Assembly: GCF_000379805.1 (NCBI RefSeq)
Contig: NZ_KB903533.1
Coordinates: 28,350 to 79,594, forward strand
Direction of reading: 5' to 3'
Length of the DNA: 51,245 nucleotides
DNA from: Lewinella cohaerens DSM 23179
GTDB taxonomy: Bacteria; Bacteroidota; Bacteroidia; Chitinophagales; Saprospiraceae
The notes under the pieces are model-generated. The model did no database searches, was not told the DNA's origin, and saw only the letters and a program-made list of their open reading frames with translations. The position numbers and the translations under genes were made by a program. This document shows, in pieces, positions 1 through 9,200 of this stretch (the stretch's first letter is position 1; each line of letters opens with the position of its first letter).

Positions 1-985
1 ATCTGAGTTCGGTAATCATTTTTACTAACTCCTGTTCTTTCGTCTTTAAAGCAGCCTCCTGTACTTTTACACCCACTTCTGCGGCTTCAATTCGCCCTTG
101 ATATGCCTTTTGAAAAAGTGGGACATTTACACCGATTTGATAGCCAAACAAAGGGAAATTACCCGATTGAGTTTGTAGTTTGAAACCCGAATTGATTTGG
201 GGTAACAGTTGCGCACTCACTGTTTCTACTTCGGCACTTGCCAATTCCCGTTGTGCCTGAATAATTTGCAGGTGGGGATTGTTTTGCAAGGAAGTATCAG
301 TTAGACTAGAGGAGGCAGGAGGCAGAAGTTTTCCCTGAGCTTCATATAACGTATCCGACTGTAACCACTGGTTAAACATGGTTAACGCAATTTGATACTT
401 TTCAGAAGCGTGTTCTTGTTCCAACTGTGCTTGTCCTAAATGGGAGCGAGCAGACAATAGGGGAATCCTTCCCGTTTCCCCACTTTCTAATTGCTTAGTA
501 GTGACCGCTAAAAAGTCACGGTATAATGCTACGTTTTCAGCCACCAATTCCTGTTCTTGTTTCGCGTAGAGGAGTTGATAGTAAACCAGTTCTACTTGCC
601 GTTTTAGCTCGTGATCAGTTAAAGCCAATTGCTTTTCTGCTAATACAGCACCTTGCTGATAAAATGCTTGTTGCACTCTGGAGGCCTTGGGTAAGTAGAA
701 ATTCTGCTGAACGTTAAAAGAATGGATACCTGATTGGTTGTTAGCACCAAACTCCTCTCCTGAGAAATACAGTTGGGTGGGTTGAAAAGGAAGACGGGTT
801 GCCGCCAATCTATTCTGCTGGTCAACAAATAATCTGTCCCGTTCCAGCCCTGCATAATTTTCACGAGCAATGATTAGTGCTCCTTCTAAATTAATAGATT
901 TACTTTGCCCAATGCTTGAGCTTGTTACTGCACAAACCAATCCTAGTAACAACAAGGTTTTTATTTTAAACTGTCGTTTTATCAT
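1..985 (-). CDS. TolC-family outer membrane efflux protein (CusC-like), C-terminus cut by window edge
   Basis: Reading the minus strand from an ATG at 985 gives about 328 residues without a stop down to base 2, so the gene continues past the left edge. It begins with a signal peptide (MIKRQFKIKTLLLLGLVCA, then small residues before the mature start at about residue 27) and continues with long amphipathic, Gln/Glu/Ala-rich helices typical of TolC/CusC outer membrane factors. Such proteins form the trimeric outer membrane channel of RND pumps. The adaptor gene ends 23 bp upstream on the same strand, so the two are co-transcribed; the RND pump itself is expected further left. The family is clear. 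Specificity for copper/silver is inferred from the His-rich neighbours. Confidence 0.88.
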   Translation of the reverse strand, partial: MIKRQFKIKTLLLLGLVCAVTSSSIGQSKSINLEGALIIARENYAGLERDRLFVDQQNRLAATRLPFQPTQLYFSGEEFGANNQSGIHSFNVQQNFYLPKASRVQQAFYQQGAVLAEKQLALTDHELKRQVELVYYQLLYAKQEQELVAENVALYRDFLAVTTKQLESGETGRIPLLSARSHLGQAQLEQEHASEKYQIALTMFNQWLQSDTLYEAQGKLLPPASSSLTDTSLQNNPHLQIIQAQRELASAEVETVSAQLLPQINSGFKLQTQSGNFPLFGYQIGVNVPLFQKAYQGRIEAAEVGVKVQEAALKTKEQELVKMITELR

Positions 986-1008
986 CTTTCAAAGATTTAA
1001 GTTTGTGA

Positions 1009-2541
1009 TTAATGTTCGTGCCCGTGAGCAGGAATAGTGGAAGACATAGATGCCATCTTTATTTGGTAAGCACCTTTGGTTACGACCCACTCTCCCTCGG
1101 AAATACCCGAAAGAATCTGGACATTAACGCCATCATCCACCCCTAACTTTACTTCTCGTTTTTCAAAACTTTCACCACTCGTTTGGACATACACGTAATT
1201 CAAACTATAATCTTGCATCAGCGCAGACCGGGGAACAACCAGAGCATTTTCGATGGGATTGGTCAATAAAAATAATTCTACAAAAGAACCGGGAATCAAT
1301 TCGTGCAAATTATCCAGTTCGAATAAAACTGGAATAAAACTACTTCCCTGATCCATTACTTTGCCGTAGGAAACCAATCTTCCATTGTAATCATCAAGAG
1401 ATTGTACTTCTTCTTGATAAGGGGTCTTAAAATTCGCCGACTTGACAAAACGTAATTTTGGCAAATAGCTTTGTGATACTTCGGCTTGTAAAAGCAATCT
1501 GCGATTACTGGTGATCTCGACCAAAGGGGTACCTTCTTCCACGAATTGCCCATCATTCACCAGCACATTTTTTATTATACCAGACATGGAGGCCGTTGCC
1601 GATATCCCACCTGTATGATAACCATTGGCCAGTGTTTGAAACTCCGCTTGCGCAATGGAATACTCCATCTTCCGACGCTCGTATTCTTTTTGCCCGATGA
1701 TTTGCTCCCCAATCAACTCCTCTGCTCGTTCAAAATCTGCTTTGGTTCTTTCAACACGGGCTTTAGCAACCTGATACTTTTCGTCTAAATTCGATTGTAA
1801 CAAGCCTTTGCTACTGATGCTAAACAACATTTCTCCTGCGCTAATCTCTCTGCCTGCTTGCAGCTTGTTGCTCCTGAAGAAAACTATTCCACTACTTTTA
1901 GCAGCAACTGTTCTTTCCTCTCCTTTCACGGGTTGAATCTCTCCCGAAGTATGGATAACTTCATGGATAGGCTGCCGTTTGACTTGCTCAATGGCGAAGT
2001 CGATTCTCCAAGCCTGTTCTTTTAAAAAGGAAATTTCATCTCCTGCTGGTTCGGGTGTATTCGCAGCAATGGCAGTTACTGCATCTGGATATACCATAAT
2101 GTCAGATATAGTAATGGTATCCAAAAATGAAGATGTAGCCAGAATGAATACCAATTGGTAATTCCCAGCTTGTGAAGGGCTTAATGCCGGACGGAAAATA
2201 CCCGGAGAACTTGGTGCTGCTACCGTATTCTCTTCGACAACTTGTTCACCCTTTTTTAGCTGAACAGTCACTTCCCCTTTTTCGGTAGCTTTAAAGCTAT
2301 TCATTTCTGAAAAGTGAGCTGCAAAGCGACTTGTACTCCCAACAACCAATGGTGGGAATTCTACAAAAAGTTCAGATTTTTTGGTCCAAATGGTAAAGGA
2401 CAAAGGCGCTAGTTCTGGTTCGTGAGCAGCGTGCGTTTCATCGCCGTGGGTATGTGTACCCTCACCATGTTCGTGACCACAACCTACCATAAATAGGAGT
2501 AGCCCTGCCATCGCAATGGCAGACACAAATATATATTTCAT
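1009..2541 (-). CDS. cusB: RND efflux periplasmic adaptor (CusB/HlyD family), His-rich lipoprotein
   Basis: 510 residues. A lipobox ends at Cys21, so this is probably a lipoprotein, followed at once by a His-rich stretch (GHEHGEGTHTHG, about residues 22-33); the C-terminus is also His-rich (AHGHEH). Residues about 45-165 look like an extra beta domain. A barrel-sandwich (lipoyl-like) half follows near 225-260, then an alpha hairpin near 262-310, and beta-barrel and membrane-proximal domains to the end. Membrane fusion proteins of this family link the inner membrane pump to TolC; the His clusters suggest metal binding, probably Cu, Ag, Zn or Co. It lies between the His-rich 147-residue protein and the TolC-like gene on the same strand. 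The exact metal is not visible from sequence. Confidence 0.88.
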   Translation of the reverse strand: MKYIFVSAIAMAGLLLFMVGCGHEHGEGTHTHGDETHAAHEPELAPLSFTIWTKKSELFVEFPPLVVGSTSRFAAHFSEMNSFKATEKGEVTVQLKKGEQVVEENTVAAPSSPGIFRPALSPSQAGNYQLVFILATSSFLDTITISDIMVYPDAVTAIAANTPEPAGDEISFLKEQAWRIDFAIEQVKRQPIHEVIHTSGEIQPVKGEERTVAAKSSGIVFFRSNKLQAGREISAGEMLFSISSKGLLQSNLDEKYQVAKARVERTKADFERAEELIGEQIIGQKEYERRKMEYSIAQAEFQTLANGYHTGGISATASMSGIIKNVLVNDGQFVEEGTPLVEITSNRRLLLQAEVSQSYLPKLRFVKSANFKTPYQEEVQSLDDYNGRLVSYGKVMDQGSSFIPVLFELDNLHELIPGSFVELFLLTNPIENALVVPRSALMQDYSLNYVYVQTSGESFEKREVKLGVDDGVNVQILSGISEGEWVVTKGAYQIKMASMSSTIPAHGHEH

Positions 2542-2615
2542 TATGTTAAATTCTTTCGTCTAAAAAATTAAAACGGATGGATTAAAGGACAAGAGATTGT
2601 CCTCTGTAGGTAGAA

Positions 2616-3059
2616 TTAGACGAGAGCAGGAGGTGCTCTTAGAGGAGTATTAGGTTGTTTTAACCTATGCGATAGAAATAGGTTAAAAGGTGGTGGGTCT
2701 GGTAAGGATTCAGCATCTACGCTAAAAACCACCTTGTTTTTCCCACTATTTAAAAAGCTGACCGTTTTATTAAGGTCAATATTTTTTTTGCTTGAGGCCT
2801 TTTGTACAATGACTAAATGCTCATCTGCGTGGTCATTTGAATGATTTACACCTTCAAACAAATGCCCCAAAAGATGAAATATTCCTACATGAAAACCATG
2901 CTCATGGTGGACTTCTTTGAAGTCTTCGTGCTGGTGAGAAACTGGATTTAGCGTCTTGCCAAGTGCTGCATCGTGAGAATGCATGACGCTGAGGTGCAAT
3001 ACTACCAGGAGATAGATTGCTAACAGAAAATAGCTTAGTATTTTTTTTCTTAGTTGCAC
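2616..3059 (-). CDS. His-rich small exported or membrane-anchored protein, unknown family
   Basis: 147 residues from a GTG start. One hydrophobic segment (about residues 9-25) acts as signal or anchor and is followed by many His residues (HSHD, HQHED, HHEHGFH, HLLGHLFEG, NHSNDHADEH). The C-terminal third is Pro-rich (PDPPP, RAPPALV), recalling the HYC_CC_PP type of small metal-operon proteins, but I do not recognise a named family. It is the first gene of the minus-strand efflux operon, 74 bp before the adaptor. Function is probably periplasmic metal binding (inference). An inverted repeat sits 40-91 bp upstream of its start. Confidence 0.6.
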   Translation of the reverse strand: MQLRKKILSYFLLAIYLLVVLHLSVMHSHDAALGKTLNPVSHQHEDFKEVHHEHGFHVGIFHLLGHLFEGVNHSNDHADEHLVIVQKASSKKNIDLNKTVSFLNSGKNKVVFSVDAESLPDPPPFNLFLSHRLKQPNTPLRAPPALV

Positions 3060-3098
3060 AGTGTAAAGGTAACGAATTTATAATGCTAATGGTCTGTT

Positions 3099-3150
3099 CT
3101 TTGTGCTAAAGCTATCCTTTGCGGCAAGCATTAAAAGCTATAGCACAAAG
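3099..3150. repeat. 15-bp inverted repeat upstream of the left efflux operon
   Basis: CTTTGTGCTAAAGCT at 3099-3113 and AGCTATAGCACAAAG at 3136-3150 are reverse complements at 14 of 15 positions, separated by 22 bases. It lies 40-91 bp upstream of the start of the His-rich gene. No T-run follows on either side, so an operator or an element boundary is more likely than a terminator. Confidence 0.6.
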
Positions 3151-3165
3151 AATATGCGATCTTCG

Positions 3166-3196
3166 CCGCCCACAAGGCGGTCGCGCGAAATTTCGC
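3166..3196 (-). terminator. hairpin region just after the 91-residue gene
   Basis: CCGCC/GGCGG stem (3166-3170 with 3176-3180) next to a 12-bp perfect palindrome GCGAAATTTCGC (3185-3196). Both sit within 35 bases downstream of the stop of the minus-strand gene ending at 3200. There is no long T-run, so a terminator role is only a guess. Confidence 0.35.
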
Positions 3197-3199
3197 AAA

Positions 3200-3475
3200 T
3201 CAGTTACATTCATCTGCGTACACCTGCGCTTTGTTTAATAATTCAACAGGGGTGATGTATTCGTCGCCGAGTTTCCAGCCCTTTAGAAACGTGTGTTTTT
3301 GGTCGAAGATGGCAATCGTAACATTGTGGACTGTACATCCATTTTTAAGCTTGTTTAAAAAATCCTGCGCTTCTTCCAGCGTATCAAAGCACCAATAGCA
3401 GATTAATAATTCTTCCCCTGCTTTATCCATTTCTACCGAATAGAAATTATCTGCTTGACTGTTTTCTGAGTTCAT
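3200..3475 (-). CDS. hypothetical protein, mobile-element accessory
   Basis: 91 residues, soluble, acidic, no signal peptide. It contains a Glu/Leu-rich middle (TLEEAQDFLNKLKNG) and Cys/Trp pairs near residues 26-28 (CYWCF). I do not recognise the family. It is 63 bp downstream of the ArdC-like gene on the same strand, separated by a perfect 8-bp-stem hairpin, and belongs to the same accessory block. Codon use looks normal for a real gene and the reading frame has no competing ORF. Confidence 0.6.
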   Translation of the reverse strand: MNSENSQADNFYSVEMDKAGEELLICYWCFDTLEEAQDFLNKLKNGCTVHNVTIAIFDQKHTFLKGWKLGDEYITPVELLNKAQVYADECN

Positions 3476-3504
3476 AACACTTAGTTTATCAAAGATTAGA
3501 TAGG

Positions 3505-3528
3505 GCAGGGAGGTTTTAGGCTCCCTGC
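3505..3528 (-). terminator. perfect 8-bp hairpin between ArdC-like gene and 91-residue gene
   Basis: GCAGGGAG (3505-3512) and CTCCCTGC (3521-3528) are exact reverse complements with an 8-base loop. It lies directly after the ArdC-like stop on the minus strand. There is no T-run downstream on that strand, so it may be an attenuator or mRNA-stabilising hairpin instead. Confidence 0.5.
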
Positions 3529-3538
3529 TAGGTTTGTT

Positions 3539-4438
3539 TTATTGACCTAAAATGTAGTTCACCGCTTTCTGTGCATCGGCGGCGGCTTTAAAGATGAGCT
3601 TTTTATCATCCTGTAAAAGCTTTAACCAGCCCTGTAAATAGGCAGCACTATTTTCTAGTTCAGTTTCCCCGCATATTCCAGCGTGACCCGCTAAAAAAGC
3701 GGCTCCTATTTCGGCTACTAGCTCTTCACGGCTGTATCTTTCGCTCTTGAATTTGGCAGGTTTTACGATGCCTTCACGGTTGAGGCGGGAGGCGTGACCC
3801 GTGCTGTGGGTGAGTTCGTGAAAGTAGGTCAGATAATACGCTTCGGGCGTTTTGAACTGCTCTAGCTTCGGCATATTGAGTTTGTCAATATCGGGGGCGT
3901 AAAAGGCTCTATCGGCATCCTCAAAAATGTATTCGGGGGCATTGGGGTAATTGCCGATAATTTGCTCACAAACTTCTATTTGCTCGTGCTGGGTGAGGGT
4001 GATTTGTGGTAAATCAATTTCCACTTCTTCCACATCTGCGATATTGAAAACATAGTAGAATTTGAGAAACTGGATTTTCTGCGTTTCTTCTCCCGTACCG
4101 TGTAGGGCTTCGGCTTGTTGCTCGTTGATGCGCTTGCCGTCTGCGTCTTTATGGTAAGAAGTATAAAAATAAACCCGCTCGGCTTTGGCTCCTTTCCTGA
4201 TCTTTCCGCCCATTGCTTTGGCTTGCTTAAAGCTCATATAGTAGGGGATAGGATGCTCACTAAAGAGATTGAGAATAAAGGCGTTGATACCTGTATAAAT
4301 ATGTCCTGTGCTGGCATTACGAGCTAAACCGTAACGGCTCCAGGTAGGTTGCCAAGGTTTTACACCTGCTTCTAATTTGGCAATAATGCGGTCGGTGAGT
4401 TCCTGATAAACGTCTTTTTTAGTGCTTTGCTTTGTCAT
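3539..4438 (-). CDS. ArdC-like antirestriction protein (ssDNA-binding domain plus zincin-like metallopeptidase)
   Basis: 299 residues. The N-terminal 110 residues match the ArdC ssDNA-binding domain (DVYQELTDRIIAKLEAG, then KPWQPTW). The C-terminal half carries a zincin HExxH motif (HELTHSTGH, His207 to His211) and a following Glu-rich helix (EELVAEIGAAFL), which supply zinc ligands in this family. ArdC proteins protect incoming conjugative DNA from restriction in the recipient. Length is normal for the family. It clusters with a RadC-like gene, a pairing common on Bacteroidota conjugative elements and plasmids. Domain identity is clear; role in transfer is from the family. Confidence 0.88.
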   Translation of the reverse strand: MTKQSTKKDVYQELTDRIIAKLEAGVKPWQPTWSRYGLARNASTGHIYTGINAFILNLFSEHPIPYYMSFKQAKAMGGKIRKGAKAERVYFYTSYHKDADGKRINEQQAEALHGTGEETQKIQFLKFYYVFNIADVEEVEIDLPQITLTQHEQIEVCEQIIGNYPNAPEYIFEDADRAFYAPDIDKLNMPKLEQFKTPEAYYLTYFHELTHSTGHASRLNREGIVKPAKFKSERYSREELVAEIGAAFLAGHAGICGETELENSAAYLQGWLKLLQDDKKLIFKAAADAQKAVNYILGQ

Positions 4439-4636
4439 CTTAAATCCTTTTTATTAATTGTTTATGAATGGTGCTTAACCGTTCTGCCGTTCGGCGAGAA
4501 AAAAGGGGGAGCAGGCGCAACGGGTAGGGGCAGCCCGTCGGAGACGGACACCGTTTGCACAAATGAACTTTTGAGAATGCGGAAAATGGGGATGCCCTTG
4601 CGGCCTGCTGGGGAGTGTGTCCCCTAGCTGATAGGA

Positions 4637-5128
4637 CTAATGATTAATTAGCCCTTCATCAGCAAAAGAAAAACAGCCACCTTCTGGGGCGAGAATCAAA
4701 TGATCCAGTAAAGGAAGGTCGAGTGCTTTTCCTGCTGCAAATAATTTGTTGGTGAGGTCTTTATCTGCCTGACTAGGGCGTAATTGACCGCTGGGGTGAT
4801 TGTGGGCAATAATGATGGAATTAGCCCGTGCTTTTAAGGCAGTGACAAAAATGACTTTTGCATCTACCACCGTTCCAGCCATGCCACCTTGGGAAACCTT
4901 GTACCAGCCCATTACACGATTTGTACGATCAAGGATTAGCAAATAGGCTTCTTCAAAAAATTCAATAGTCTCTTCGTCCCAGAGTTGGCGAAAAATTCGA
5001 TGGGCATTTTCAGAACTTCTGATTTGTGGCCGATCTTCGGCGTAAACTTTGGCTTTGTAAGTAACTTTTACTTCTGCGATCTTTAGTGGCGTTTGTAAGC
5101 TCATTTTAAACTGATTTACTGGATTCAT
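4637..5128 (-). CDS. RadC-like JAB/MPN domain protein
   Basis: 163 residues. Shows the JAMM-type motif HNHPSGxxxPSxAD (HNHPSGQLRPSQAD) and a conserved Glu in the N-terminal half. It lacks the helix-hairpin-helix of full-length chromosomal RadC (about 220 residues) and so belongs to the short version found on plasmids, phages and integrative elements. The function of these proteins is not settled despite the DNA-repair name. It precedes the ArdC-like gene by 198 bp on the same strand. The region upstream has two tandem hairpins. Confidence 0.85.
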   Translation of the reverse strand: MNPVNQFKMSLQTPLKIAEVKVTYKAKVYAEDRPQIRSSENAHRIFRQLWDEETIEFFEEAYLLILDRTNRVMGWYKVSQGGMAGTVVDAKVIFVTALKARANSIIIAHNHPSGQLRPSQADKDLTNKLFAAGKALDLPLLDHLILAPEGGCFSFADEGLINH

Positions 5129-5745
5129 AATTAGGAAATTTCCCTTCTACTGTAAGCGGAGGGTATTCCGCTGGGGCAGTTTTTCTTACTGCCGGATATC
5201 GTAATTGAGGTTGCTTCCCTTTTGCGAAAGCCAGTTCACGCAGGATGCGGAGACCGAAGCAAGGGTGGAGGACTTATTATTTATTGAGCTGGTGAAAAGA
5301 AAAAATCAGTCTGGAAAGGAAGGGCACGACCGTCCCTTGATACGGATCGGAGCAGACCAGTATCTTGCTGTAGCAAAACAAAGGGAAGGGACATCAATTA
5401 TCGGTAAGGGAGAAAAATGGCTAGACCAAGTGGATTAACCCATAGCGAAACCATCAGTCCGCGGATCGCTCCCTTGGTTCCTGAATTGGCGGCGGTTTTT
5501 GGATAAAAAGCGTGACGGTTTAGGGGGAGTGTGAGGTGGGGTGAAACAGTCTAGCATAGCGACTTAGAAAGAGGGAGGTTATAGGGGCTACCTATAAGTT
5601 AAATAGGTTGAGTTAGAAGAAACATTAGAGAATCAAAATGTTACTTTCTCTTTAAGTTTTATCAAAATAATGCAAGTAATAGCCAAAATAATACAATACA
5701 ACTGTAATCTATTTCCTGTATATTTGTGGAAATATTTCACTCTAA
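5129..5745. other. gene-free stretch with hairpins and a possible gene remnant
   Basis: No convincing gene in 617 bp. It holds two tandem hairpins just upstream of the RadC-like gene (5155-5160 with 5167-5172; 5175-5180 with 5188-5193), a 7-bp hairpin TTATAGG/CCTATAA at 5579-5597, and a 29-codon frame at 5417-5506 starting MARPSGLTHSET that may be the broken start of an accessory gene. Bases about 5450-5560 are more GC-rich than the AT-rich promoter region that follows from 5600. It separates the mobile accessory block from the plus-strand efflux operon. Confidence 0.5.
5719..5726 (+). promoter_or_regulatory. candidate Bacteroidota -7 promoter element
   Basis: TATATTTG matches the Bacteroidota -7 consensus TAnnTTTG exactly. 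It lies 20 bp upstream of the TTG start of the HYC_CC_PP gene, at the head of the plus-strand Cus operon, in AT-rich DNA. I see no good TTTG at the -33 position, so confidence is moderate. Confidence 0.45.
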
Positions 5746-6180
5746 TTGATTATACGAACTCTGCATATTACTTTAGCTCTACTTATACTTATTAGCACTT
5801 CTGGGCTAGTAATGAGTAAGCATTTCTGTGGTGGAAAGCTTATAAGTACAGCTCTTTTTGCAGAGGCTGTGCCTTGTAGTCAAAGTAATGTAATGAAGGA
5901 TTGTTCCCTGCATGAGGCTATACCAGCTTCTGAGGAAGATTCCATGTCTGGGAAGAATTGTTGCGATACAGAAACTACTTTTGTCAAAGTAGAGAATGAG
6001 CAGTTAGAAGTTTTTTTAGAATTAGATGTTAAAGATTATCCAGCATTATTTGCTACGCTTGTTATTATTATTGGTCTTGTACCTGTAGAGAATGATATCA
6101 AGACTACTAACTATCTCACTTACAAACCGCCCCTCCTAGTCTACAACCTCCCTGTGAGCTTGCAGACATTCCTCATTTGA
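5746..6180 (+). CDS. HYC_CC_PP family small exported protein
   Basis: 144 residues from a TTG start. It has an N-terminal signal segment (about residues 5-23), then HFC at 26-28 (family motif HYC), a Cys pair at 72-73 (NCCD), a second hydrophobic stretch and a Pro pair near 129 (YKPPLL). This spacing defines the HYC_CC_PP family common in Bacteroidota. The conserved His/Cys residues suggest metal binding, but no function has been shown that I know of. It heads the plus-strand Cus operon, 113 bp before cusA. A second member lies at 22037-22459 with the triad at the same residues. Confidence 0.72.
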   Translation: MIIRTLHITLALLILISTSGLVMSKHFCGGKLISTALFAEAVPCSQSNVMKDCSLHEAIPASEEDSMSGKNCCDTETTFVKVENEQLEVFLELDVKDYPALFATLVIIIGLVPVENDIKTTNYLTYKPPLLVYNLPVSLQTFLI

Positions 6181-6293
6181 TTTTATTCTTCAGTTTTGCC
6201 ACTGTTACCTGTATTTGGTATGCAGAGGCTATCCCTGTTTAGGCACTTGCTTTGTTGCTAGTGCTAAATATAATGATTACTGAAGGTGAAATT

Positions 6294-9200
6294 ATGTTAG
6301 CTAAATATATTCGGTTTTTTTTAGAGAATAAGCTGGTTGCTTATCTTTTATTGCTTCTATTTGTCGGTTGGGGACTAGTGACTGCTCCTTTTGATTTCGG
6401 GATTAATGACTTGCCTCGTGATCCGGTAGCAGTTGATGCTATACCAGATATTGGTGAAAATCAGCAGATTGTCTTTACCCAATGGATGGGGCGTTCCCCA
6501 CAAGATGTTGAAGACCAAATCTCCTACCCGCTTACTACTGCACTCCTTGGCATTCCTGGGGTAAAGAGCATTCGTAGTAACTCTATGTTCGGTTTCTCAA
6601 GTATCTACGTAATTTTTAATGATGATATAGAATTTTATTGGAGCCGAAGTCGAATCCTCGAAAAACTAAACTCCTTATCCGCCAATACTTTACCCGAAGG
6701 TGTTCAACCCACTTTAGGGCCTGATGCTACGGCCTTGGGACAGATTTATTGGTATACACTGGAAGGGCAAGATAAAGAAGGAAACCCAACGGGAGGTTGG
6801 GATTTACATGAGCTACGAACCATCCAAGACTTCTATATCCGATATGGTTTATCAGCAGCAGAAGGAGTGTCAGAAGTGGCCTCAATTGGTGGTTTTGTAA
6901 AAGAGTACCAAGTTGATGTAGACCCCGAAGCGATGAAGGCCAATGGCATTACCTTAGAAGAAGTAATGAAGGCCATAAAAGGCAGTAATATTGATATAGG
7001 TGCTCAAACTATTGAGATAAACCTTGCCGAGTATTTTGTTAGAGGACTCGGCTACGTAAAGAAAATATCAGATATAGAACAAGGTGTAGTCAAGGTAAAT
7101 AATAATATTCCGTTACGAATTGGTGATGTAGCCAAAGTTAGTATCGGGCCTGCTACTCGTAGGGGGATTTTGGATAAATCAGGGGCAGAAGCAGTAGGTG
7201 GGGTTGTTGTTGCTCGCTATGGCGCAAATCCATTAGAGGTTATCCAAAATGTGAAGAAAAAAATTGCGGAATTGGAGCCGGGTTTACCTACCAAAACGCT
7301 GGCTGATGGTACGGTTTCTCAGGTGAATATAGTACCGTTTTATGATCGCACCCAATTGATTAATGAGACAATTGGAACCCTTCAGGAAGCATTATCGTTA
7401 GAAATTTTGATCACCATCATGGTGGTGATACTGATGCTCCTGAACCTCAAATCGTCTCTACTCATATCAAGCACCCTACCCGTAGCTGTACTCATGTGCT
7501 TTATTGCTATGCGTTACTTTGGTGTTGATGCTAATATTGTAGCCCTATCAGGTATCGCCATCGCTATAGGTACGATGGTAGATATGGGCATCGTCCTAAT
7601 TGAAAGTATGGTAAAGAGAATGGAGGAAGCTCCTCCTGATGAGGATTTACTGACTACTATTTACGATGCAACGGTGGAGGTGGCTTCTGCTGTTATCACA
7701 GCGGTTGCTACTACAGTAATTAGTTTTATACCAGTTTTTACAATGGAAGCTTCAGAGGGGAAATTATTTAAGCCTTTGGCTTATACCAAAACCTTTGCTT
7801 TAGTAGCCTCCATCATTGTCGCTATAACGATTATTCCACCTCTTGCTCACAGTATTTTTTCAATAAAATCTCGGAGTAAATTAGTGGCCAACATCGGTAA
7901 TGCCTTGGCATTACTAACGGGTTTAGGTATTGCTATCTTTTATCAGCCTTTTCTGGGAGCCATATTAGCAATTGTCGGTATCAGTGGTTTGCTGAGTACG
8001 TGGGTACAGGCCAATAGTACGCCACGAAATGTAACCGTACTCTCGTGGTTAACAAATGTAATTTATGCGCTAATTGTCTCCTGGTTACTCGCTACGATCT
8101 GGATGCCACTGGGAGTTACAAAGAGTAGCCTTCTCAATTTCCTTTTTGTCACACTTTTTGCTGGTGGATTAATAAGCTTTTTCTACGTAATTATCTATTT
8201 CTATGAATCTATCCTCCGCTTTTTATTGCGTTTCAAAATACTGTTTTTGCTATTAGTAAGCTTCATTGTTTATCAAGGATTTGTTGTCTTTCAACAGACT
8301 GGCGAAGAGTTCATGCCTTCGCTTGATGAAGGGTCTTTTCTTTTGATGCCAACTTCCATGCCTCACTCAGGGATGCAGGAGAATATAAAGAACCTCCGAC
8401 TTTTGGACATGGCCGTTACGGCCATTCCAGAAGTAGAATCAGTGGTTGGAAAGGCCGGTAGAGTGAATAGTGCATTAGACCCCGCTCCAATGTCGATGTA
8501 CGAGAACGTAATACTCTATAAATCTGAATACAAAACGGATGAAAACGGTCATCGTATTCGCTTTCGTTTTACGGACGGGGACTACATAAAGGATAAAGAT
8601 GGTGAATTAATTCCTGATGAGGATGGTCAGTACTTTCGTCAATGGCGAGACGAAATAAATAGCCCCGATGATATTTGGAATGAGATTGTTAAAGCTACGA
8701 GAATACCTGGTGTTACTTCGGCCCCACGCCTACAGCCTATTGAAACCCGTTTGGTTATGTTGCAAACAGGTATGCGGGCACCAATGGGAATCAAGGTTCA
8801 AGGTGCTGATTTGGCAACAATTGAAGCTTTCGGGTTACAGCTTGAAAAGCACCTGAAAGATGTAGAAGGAGTTAAGGATGCTGCGGTGTTTGCCGATCGA
8901 ATCGTGGGTAAGCCCTACTTATTACTGGATATCAACCGGGAGGCAATTAGTCGCTATGGATTAACTATTGAAAAAGTACAACAGTATATCCAAGCGGCGG
9001 TTGGGGGTATGAATATGACTACTACTGTCGAAGGACGCGAACGCTATTCGATACGGATTCGTTATCCGCGTGAATTACGTGATGACCCGGAGGCTTTAGA
9101 ACGTATCTATGTAGCGACACCGAATAAACAACAAATTCCGCTTGGAGAGCTAGTAACCATTAGATACGAAGCTGGGGCACAAGCCATTAAAAGTGAAGAT

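Noticed and set aside
4427-4627. 66-codon frame between ArdC-like and RadC-like genes
   Set aside because: It is antisense to the promoter region of ArdC and its sequence looks random; the stretch is more likely non-coding.
5205-5438. 77-codon open frame on the plus strand
   Set aside because: Composition is not protein-like for this organism, no family, no ribosome site, and it lies in the hairpin-rich gap.
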